Origin: Heliopora coerulea
Lineage: Eukaryota; Cnidaria; Anthozoa; Scleralcyonacea; Helioporidae
NCBI GenBank assembly: GCA_030142905.1
Contig: JASJOG010000143.1
Location: 473,001-537,000 of the forward strand
DNA: 64,000 nucleotides
Direction: 5' to 3'
In this document: positions 56,605 to 64,000 of the stretch, piece after piece
Layout: each line of letters opens with the position of its first letter
How positions within the stretch are numbered: the first letter of the stretch is position 1
The notes under the pieces: generated by a model
Told to the model about the DNA's origin: nothing
What the model saw: the letters and a program-made list of their open reading frames with translations, nothing else
The model's database searches: none
Made by a program: the position numbers and the translations under genes

Positions 56605-59600
56605 TTACAAAAACATTTCGAAAAAGATTTCAAAAGGGATACCTGCAGGAGGATAGATCGATCTCTCTTTATTTAAGCCAGCTTCAGCAGTTTTGTTGCA
56701 GACAACTGTTTCGCGATAGCTGTTTGGTGCCTTCAACAGCCTCTCGAAGTCCATTTCGTGATGGCACTCGTTGCATTGGTGACATTTATTGTAAATTTTG
56801 TAGCGAAGTTCAGGCCACAATTCCCTCACCATCTTTGCAAAGATGTGGTGAAGACGTAAGACAGCTTTCCATACGTTGTTCGTTTGGCAACTCTTTGCAA
56901 TTCTGGCTGTAAATTCGATCGTGTCAGTTTGGAAACTACGCTTCGTTACGCAGAATTTCACCTCGTTTGCTTTCTCCACATCATAAACTCCAAAGAATCC
57001 TTCCTTCCAGTGAAACATGTAGTCCGAACCTTGATGGGAACGGACCATTTGGCGTTCAAATAGGCCAACAGGAACTCTACTGCAAAATTTATATACGCTT
57101 TTTGCTTCGAAATTGTCTTCAGGAGTATTTTCTGGCCATTTCTCATCAAGAACACCAGGACGAGCCTTTGGCATAAGTGCTGGGACTAATATGTACCTCT
57201 TGCCGATTTCTTTTCCTTCAATCTCTGCTTCCTTCTTCGTCATTTGATATCCCACGTCAAAATGATAAAGCAGATGATGAAGGTTCTCAAAGTCAGTTTC
57301 ATCAGGGACTGCATTATACCAAATGCATCGTAAGAGGGACTCTGAGAGCAATCCACGATCAATCAGTTCCTTCTTCTCGTTTTCAAAGTGTATGGCGTCC
57401 ATGTTGAAAACTTTGAATTCATCTTTGTGCTGAAGGTGAGAACATAAATCGTGGTGAACGACATCTTTGATCAACATTATAAGCCACTGGGGATCTGGAA
57501 ACACGAAATCTTGCAGCTGTTCTATGCGTTGAAATCGTAAAACTTTTCCGATCCCTACGAGATAAAGGATTACAGAGTTCAGAGTATCTTTCCTGTCGGC
57601 AGCGCTCTTGAAAGTTGGATTACGTTCACAAAACCAGCTTTCCATCTCGTTAAATGTCAGGTACTGAGGGCCTTTCGTTTCTTTCATTTCTTTTATCAAC
57701 GTCAGCAATAATTCTTCAATTTCGACCCATAATGGTGGAAGAGTGGTATTCAGATGAGGAAACAAAACTGTGTCACTTCCAATTCGAAGCACTTCCTTTT
57801 TCAAGAAAATTACACCATTTTCAACAGCCTCGCCTGTAGATTGAGCAGTGCTATGCCCTCCCTAAAAAATGCACATTAGGAAACGCAATCAGTTTCTGTC
57901 TCAAGAAAATTAAGCCATTTCCACCAGGTACTTTCTAACAAAAGGTATGATAGAAAACATACCAAGGTGTGACATTTTAACACAGCTTTTGGGGGGCATT
58001 TTATTAGCACACCCTATAGTGTCAATAAATAACACTTTAGTGTTAAAAAAACCCCCAGTACTGCAAAAGGGGAGGGCGGTAAGTGGGATCAAATTAACCC
58101 CAGGCCCGGAAGAAATCAACAGGCCCGGTTGGCCAGAAAGTACAACGTCGAATTCAGATTTTGTATCACTGAAATAAAAAAACTATTGCTCATGTACTGA
58201 TGTGCCATCAGTGGTTCTTAGTAAAGTAAGTTATTATGACAATATAATCATTTTCGCATTCCAGTTTGGCAACTTCCGTGTTCCACATACGAAAAGATAA
58301 TGTGTCATTAGTGTGCATGGTTCAACCTTCAAGTAGTACCTTAGAGTACAGATGGTTAAACTAATCATTTATGGAATACTGAATTAACGAGATATGAAGG
58401 AATGTTTGGAAAACCCGCCATACAATTTTGAGTTTGGTATTACCTGTATTTATTAATTTAAATTTAGAATTGTTTTACTGTTTTGTTCATTTCTTAAGTC
58501 CATATGGTGAGGTATTACTGCACTACCGTGAATTAGTTGGGCAATTTAAATGTCATGTAAAAAATCCCTAAAATTAAAAAATACAAAGGTTCATTCTGCC
58601 CAATAGTTAATGAGGTTAGTCAAATTAATTTTCGACTAGGAGGTCTACCAACTCCTCTACCTCTCCCCCTGGGGCTAGCAGTAGCTCTCGGCAGCACTGT
58701 GAAAAACAACACCTCGGCATGTTACAAAACACAACATGAAAAGTTAAGAAACGCACCTTGGTATATTTCAAAACACACCTTTAAATAGCACACCTTTACA
58801 CAGCACACCTTGAGGGCACACTCTTTATCCAAAAACAAGGATTGTTAATTTAACACACCTTTGAAGTAAAATGCACCTTTGCACATGGCAAACCTGTTAC
58901 ATTAACGCTGCCTTTCAACAATGGCACACTTTTCAAACAACACACCTTTCATTGTTGGTTTGCCAAGCTACAGACCTTGTTGAACTGGAATCACAAGTCA
59001 AAGGCAAAGCATGCATGTTCTGTTTCATGTTCAAATTTTTTCCAAGCTCATGCTCGTTCTAATGGTTTTAAGATTAAAAATAATCCTGCCGTAACTATGC
59101 AAGCGAACGTGATTTATGATTTGTACAAATGTGAAGATCAAGTTGACTCATGGTCCAAGACAAAATTAAGAAGGTGGCCATGTCTTTGTCACCGACCTTT
59201 AGGTCAGCAGTGGTCTTTTTCTGTGAATTTCCTGAAAATTTAAGTTGCGCCAATTAGGAAGTAGATGAATCCAATACGCGATTCCGAACGAAATAAGTAA
59301 CTTTATTACCAAAGCTATACGGTATAAAATAACAACAACTGAGGAAGCACTGTTAACCGCCCAGACAAGGGAAATGCGCGTACAACGATAGTACAGTACC
59401 GCTGATCGATACTGGCGTTGATATTTTGTTTTACTTTGGTTTTAGACTGACGATATTGAGTTCAATTATCAACATCATTTTAAAGTGCTTTTTGACTTTT
59501 CTTTATCATTCTTTGTCATCAACTCCTGGTAATGGCAAATCCTGCAACCTTCTCAGAGTTACATGACTCAGATGTAAACCATATTAACCAAGCTAGCTCT

Positions 59601-62600
59601 AATGAGCTTCATGTGGCCTGTGAAGCTGCTACTATCAAATCCAAACAAAACCAAAAATTAACACGTCAACTAACACGTCAATCACCACACACATTCCATT
59701 AAGTACATATCTGTTCAACAAAACATCTTAAGCTGTGCTATATAACACACCTTAAGTTGCAAAGAATATCTTAACTTATGATTTATTTATTTACACATAG
59801 CTTAGGGTGAGAAGAATAGCAATATTGAAGGTATGTCCAATTTCACACCTTAAAGTGTTTTAACTTAAACACCTTAGTCGGTTTGAAAAAGGGTTGCCAA
59901 TGTATGCACAAAACCACATCACAGCATGTAGAAAACTCACCAAGACGTGTAGCAAAACACACCTTAAGATCTATTTCATAACACACTTTTTTACGGCGTG
60001 CGTAATTTTGGACAATAACTTTTGCTAAAATGTGCAGATAAGAAAACAAGACCGTGTCACTTACGCTTTTAAGCATGGATTCTCCAAGTCTTCGTTCCGC
60101 AGATGCAACGACAATTACTGTTTCCGAGTCAGAGGGATACGTTTTCTGATCTGATGCAGACACAAGGCTGTAGGGGAGTACTGGCCTCTCTCTTGTCGCC
60201 AACTCAAGCTTCTTAATTAGTTTGATGTTGTAAGGATCCGTATTTTCAATCTGCTGTTTATCTCTTTTTATTGCCGCTATATCAGCATTTTCTTGTTTGG
60301 AAAATTCTTTCAACATATGCTTACATCTATCTTCTACAATCCCTTTTTCAACTAGGTCAGATTTTGTAGCAGCCACCGTTATTACTGGCCGCAGTACAAT
60401 GCTCTTTAACTCATCAATCCACTTGCCAGCATTTTCATGATACGATTTATCAGTCATTTCATATGCTAGCAAATCTACAACCAAAAGAAACAAGGAATGT
60501 TCTTCAACGAAGTAATGGCTTACACTTTGGTACTCCATTTGACCACCGAAGTCCCAGATTTCTAGTTCAAGATCTTCATTCGTAGGATCTGGAAACCACT
60601 TTCTAATCTCAACACCTTCAGTCCTCTCGTCTGGTTCTGTCAACTTTGACTTTCCCATCAATAAACTGTTAATCAAACTCGTCTTTCCAGCACCAGAATT
60701 TCCAATCACCTGCACTCTAAGCCGTTTAGAGTGAACTGTACCGAACTTGGCAATGTCTTTGAAATATTTCAGTATCGCACGAGGGTTGTCGCAGATGACT
60801 TGTGGAGGCTTACCTAGAACATTGCCTTGAAGGTCAAATTGCACATTGTTGTCGATTAAGGTAGTAAAACGTTCAGGTAATTCTTTTAGTTTGTTTGAGC
60901 GCATACCCAGGTAGGCGAGATTAGGAAGTTCAAATAATTCATTTGGTACAAGAGCGATCCTACAGTTGTTTAACCGTATTCTTCTCAGTTGTGATGTAGT
61001 TTGCATGGAAAATCCTTTGTCACCAAAATTATTGAAGGAAAGGTCCAGATCTTCTAAACTAATGCAATTTTCCAGTCCATCAGGGAACTGTTCAAGACCA
61101 CACGCACTCATACCCAGCTTCTTCAAATTCTTCAGTTCAGTAAAAGAAAATGGCTGCTTGCCAAGGTCGTTGTTCCCCTCAAGGTTCAGATCTTCTAAAC
61201 TAATGCAATCTTCCAGTCCATCCGGGAACTTTTCAAGACCACAGTACCTCATATCCAGCTTCTTCAAATTCTTCAGTCCAGTTATAGAAAATGGCTGTTT
61301 GCCAAGGTCATAGTTCCACTCAAGGATCAGATCTTCTAAACTAATGCAATTTTCCAGTCCATTTGGGAACTTTTCAAGACCACACTCACTCATATCCAGC
61401 TTCTTCAAATTCTTCAGTCCAGTTATAGAAAATGGCCGCTTGCCAAGGTGGTAGTTCTGCTGAAGGTCCAGATCTCCTAAACTAATGCAATTTTCCAGTC
61501 CATCCGGAAACTTTTCAAAACCACAGTACCTCATATTCAGCTTCTTCAAATTCTTCAGTCCAGTTATAGAAAATGGCTGCTTGCCAAGGTCATTGTTCAC
61601 CCTAAGGTCCAGACCTCCTAAACTAATGCAATTTTCTAGTCCATCCGGGAACTTTTCAAGACCACAAGCACTCATATCCAGCTTCTTCAAATTCTTCAGT
61701 CCAGTTATAGAAAATGGCTGCTTGCCAAGGTGGTAGTTCTGCTGAAGGTCCAGATCTTCTAAACTAATGCAATTTTCCAGTCCATCTGGGAACTTTTCAA
61801 GACCACACCTACTCATATTCAGCTTCTTCAAATTCTTCAGTCCAGTAATAGAAAATGACTGTTTGCCAAGGTGGTAGTTCTGCTGAAGGTCCAGATCTTC
61901 TAAACTAATGCAATTTTCCAGTCCATCCGGGAACTTTTCAAGACCACACTCCCTCATATTCAGCTTCTTCAAATTCTTCAGTCCACTAATAGAAAATGGC
62001 TGCTTGCCAAGGTCGTTGTTCCCCTCAAGATCCAGATCTTCTAAACTAATGCAATTTTCCAGTCCATCTGGGAACTTTTCAAGACCACAGTACCTCATAT
62101 TCAGCTTCTTCAAATTCTTCAGTCCAGTAATAGAATATGGCTGCTTGCCAAGGTTTTTGTTCCACTCAAAGTTCAGATCTTCTAAATTAACGCAACTTTC
62201 CAGTCCATCCGGGAACTTTTCAAGACCACACTTACTCATATCCAACTTCTTCAAATTCTTGGATCCAATAATGGAAAATGGCTGCTTGCCAAGGTGGTAG
62301 TTCTGCTGAAGGTCCAGATCTTCTAAACTAATGCAATTTTCCAGTCCATCCGGGAACTTTTCAAAACCACAGTACCTCATATTCAGCTTCTTCAAATTCT
62401 TCAGCCCAGTAAAAGAAAATGGCTGCTTGCCAAGGTTTTTGTTCCACTCAAAGTTTAGATCTTCTAAACTAATGCAGTTTTCCAGTCCATTCGGGAACTT
62501 TTTAAGACCGCAGTAACTCATATCTAGTTTCTTCAAATTCTTCAGTGCAGTAATAGAAAATGGCTGCTTACCAAGATTTTTGTTCCCCTCAAGGATCAGA

Positions 62601-63562
62601 TCTTCTAAACTAATGCAATTTTCCAGTCCATCTGGGAACTTTTCAAGACCACATTCACCCATGTTCAATTTCTTGAAATTCTTCAGTGCAGTAATAGAAA
62701 ATGGCTGCTTGCCAAGGTGTTTGTTTCCCTCAAGGTTCAGATTTTGTAAAGAAACGCAATTTTCCAGTCCATCGGGGAATTTCTCAAGGCCGCATTTACC
62801 CATGTACAGTTCCTTCAAGTTCGTCATTTTTGAAACAGAAAATGGCTGCGTCTGAAGGTTGGGATTTTTGCCAAGGTTCAAAGCATCTAAACTGATGAGA
62901 TCTTCCAGTCCCTCTGGATAAGCACTTAAGTTACAACTGAAAATAGTAAGTTGCCTGAGTTTTACAAGCTCATGAACTGAAACTGATTGGTCCTGGAACT
63001 CATTGAAATATAGCCCAAGTACCTCCAGCTCTATCATCGTTGTTATGGCAGAAGGAAAGGTCGTCAATCCGCAGTTGTACAAGACAAGTTTTCGTAGATT
63101 TAAAAAATTGCAGGATAACTGAGAATGATCATCTATCGGATCATCAAAAATGAATAAATCTTGAAGATTGTGCAGTTGATCTATTTCTGTTGGTAAAATC
63201 TTCTTTCCATCGGCACATAACAAGAACTTTTGAAGCTTCGACATGTCCTTGAGAGAAATTTCCTGGCATTGTGATGAAACGTGAAGCTGAATTACTTCAC
63301 TGTCTGACGTTTCTACAGCAATATCCTGTAAAGAAATTTCAGGGAAACATTTGATGGACTTTCTCGACGTTTTCCTATCCAAACCAACATTTACAGTTAA
63401 CGTGTCTCCTGGTTCCCCACTCGCTATAATCAGTTCTTCTAAATCGTTAACAGTGCCCCTGTCAAGATGATCAATTACACCAGTTTCATAATCTCTCAGG
63501 GTCACTCGCCGCAACTTCTTCTTGCTTGATGGGAAAGTGGATTTTTGATCAATGCTTTGCAT
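56605..63562 (-). CDS. LRR-Roc-COR (ROCO) protein, MFHAS1-like, two exons
   Basis: Exon 1 63562-60065 (1166 codons), donor GTAAGT; exon 2 57861-56605, acceptor TTTTTTAG; phase 0, total about 1584 residues. Start: first ATG after an upstream in-frame TAG. N-terminal region, diverged LRRs (to about residue 210), then the near-identical LRR array (residues 257-820) and further LRRs. Roc GTPase: GNSGAGKT P-loop at 954-961, DFGGQ at 1004-1008, TKSD at 1066-1069 in the NKxD position. Exon 2 encodes a COR-like region (PLWVEIEELLLTLI, LTFNEMESWFCE, DPQWLIMLIKDVV) and a C-x2-C-x2-C-HH stretch before the end. No kinase follows, unlike LRRK. ROCO proteins are GTP-regulated dimers; MFHAS1-type members modulate Toll-like signalling, which is family knowledge. 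Appears intact. Confidence 0.9.
58700..60010. repeat. Dispersed ACACACCTT motif in the ROCO intron
   Basis: AACACACCTT or CACACCTTTA-like words occur many times at 58700-58960 and 59680-60010 at irregular 15-40 bp spacing. The part between (about 58975-59680) lacks them and has short frames, including a 56-residue one from ATG 59532, and may be an insertion splitting an old array. Confidence 0.5.
61103..62794 (-). repeat. Twelve 141-bp coding repeats (47-residue double LRR)
   Basis: Twelve units in exact 141-bp register inside exon 1, each of the form CGLEKFPDGLENCISLEDL, then a variable stretch, then LGKQPFSITGLKNLKKL. A more diverged unit precedes (CNLSAYPEGLEDL) and a terminal one follows (CGLEQFPDGL). 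Every unit encodes two LRRs. Differences between units cluster at residues 17-18, 20, 22-23, 25-26, 44 and 46-47. Confidence 0.9.
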
Positions 63563-64000
63563 CGTATGTCGAGACGAACTAGACCATGTTGATCAGTCTC
63601 GAGCTGGTGGGTCTTTCACTAGTATTTGTTGTATTCAAATCTTTTGTATGCTGGGTTGTCATCCTTGCACTCATCAAAAGCGCTTATTGAAACATGGCGA
63701 CCCAAATTGCCGATGCTGTTTTCCAGCAACTTGGGCACACTTCAATGGAGAAGCAGAATTTTCTTGACTTGTGGATTGTTTAAAATTCGGAAGGAATAGG
63801 CTCTTCCGAAACACCGATAGCTCTAAGGTCAACCACTTGTTCGCCACTCCGATCATTGTTTGAACACTTGAAAAGGTTTGGAGTCAAAGAACTGTCGCGC
63901 ATTTTCAAGACTTCTCCTCTTTAAAAATCCTATGGTATCTTCTTGAATTTTAACGGTATCACCAATTTTTGCAAAACTCTACTAACACCGTGTAGGAAAA
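63563..64000. other. Upstream region of the ROCO gene
   Basis: Should contain the 5' UTR or an upstream intron and exon. Short frames on both strands have no domain. No TATA-like promoter can be argued with confidence. Confidence 0.35.

Noticed and set aside
59843..60064. Continuation of the ROCO exon 1 open frame past residue 1166
   Set aside because: A strong GTAAGT donor at 60064 and a phase-0 acceptor at 57862 lead into the COR-like domain; the extension lacks domain content and contains the intron's ACACACCTT repeats.
60966..62895. Plus-strand open frames across the ROCO LRR region
   Set aside because: They are reverse-strand shadows of the 141-bp coding repeats; the minus frame has the domain structure and splice sites.

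Overview
The window looks like a piece of a eukaryotic, most likely cnidarian (stony-coral-like), nuclear genome. This is inferred from intron-split genes with GT/AG junctions, an AT-rich background full of (TA)n tracts, tRNA-derived SINEs, several LINE, Penelope-like, hAT and pogo-like relics, and metazoan innate-immunity style domains (LRR-Roc-COR, death domain, ankyrin, PIM-like kinase). No bacterial-style operon is present. Most of the 64 kb is transposon debris; the host genes are scattered exons.

Layout. 1-7.5 kb: a PIM-like protein kinase on the minus strand, four exons, with one frameshift and one in-frame stop. Its introns are packed with (TA)n tracts, a Penelope-like element (PLE) 3' end with a GIY-YIG domain, and PLE terminal fragments carrying a well-formed hammerhead ribozyme (about 7086-7137). 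8.2-13.1 kb: a foldback of telomere-like repeats, then a CR1/L2-type LINE with a CCCH zinc-finger ORF1 and a broken endonuclease/RT ORF2. 13.7-18.6 kb: an ankyrin-repeat gene, minus strand. 20.5-23.9 kb: two DNA-transposon relics, one with a pogo/Tigger-type transposase tail. 26.5-31.7 kb: a plus-strand multi-exon gene of a large cnidarian family (resembling DUF7869-type proteins), reconstructed from six phase-compatible exons plus a possible last exon, with an in-frame TAG. 34.9-36.6 kb: a second LINE relic. 37.4-42.7 kb: a near-perfect SINE palindrome, a ZNF862-like hAT relic and a DUF4371-type hAT relic. 43.9-46.1 kb: an array of about 29 units of 72 bp that is open in several frames on both strands, with higher-order 216-bp and 504-bp structure. 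48.5-48.7 kb: a death-domain exon. 49.5-51.2 kb: a second cluster of PLE/hammerhead fragments, SINEs and a mariner MITE. 54-56.2 kb: another PLE tail with a hammerhead-like core and a third hAT relic. 56.6-63.6 kb: an apparently intact two-exon LRR-Roc-COR (ROCO, MFHAS1-like) gene, minus strand.

The two most notable items are the ROCO gene and the hammerhead cluster. In the ROCO gene, twelve almost identical 47-residue double-LRR units differ chiefly at and just beside the positions expected on the ligand-facing strand, in a mosaic fashion. The hammerhead-bearing Penelope fragments recur inside (TA)n tracts with a shared terminal motif and a 230-bp repeat spacing. All calls come from reading the sequence; no searches were run, and exon edges are inferred from splice consensus and phase.
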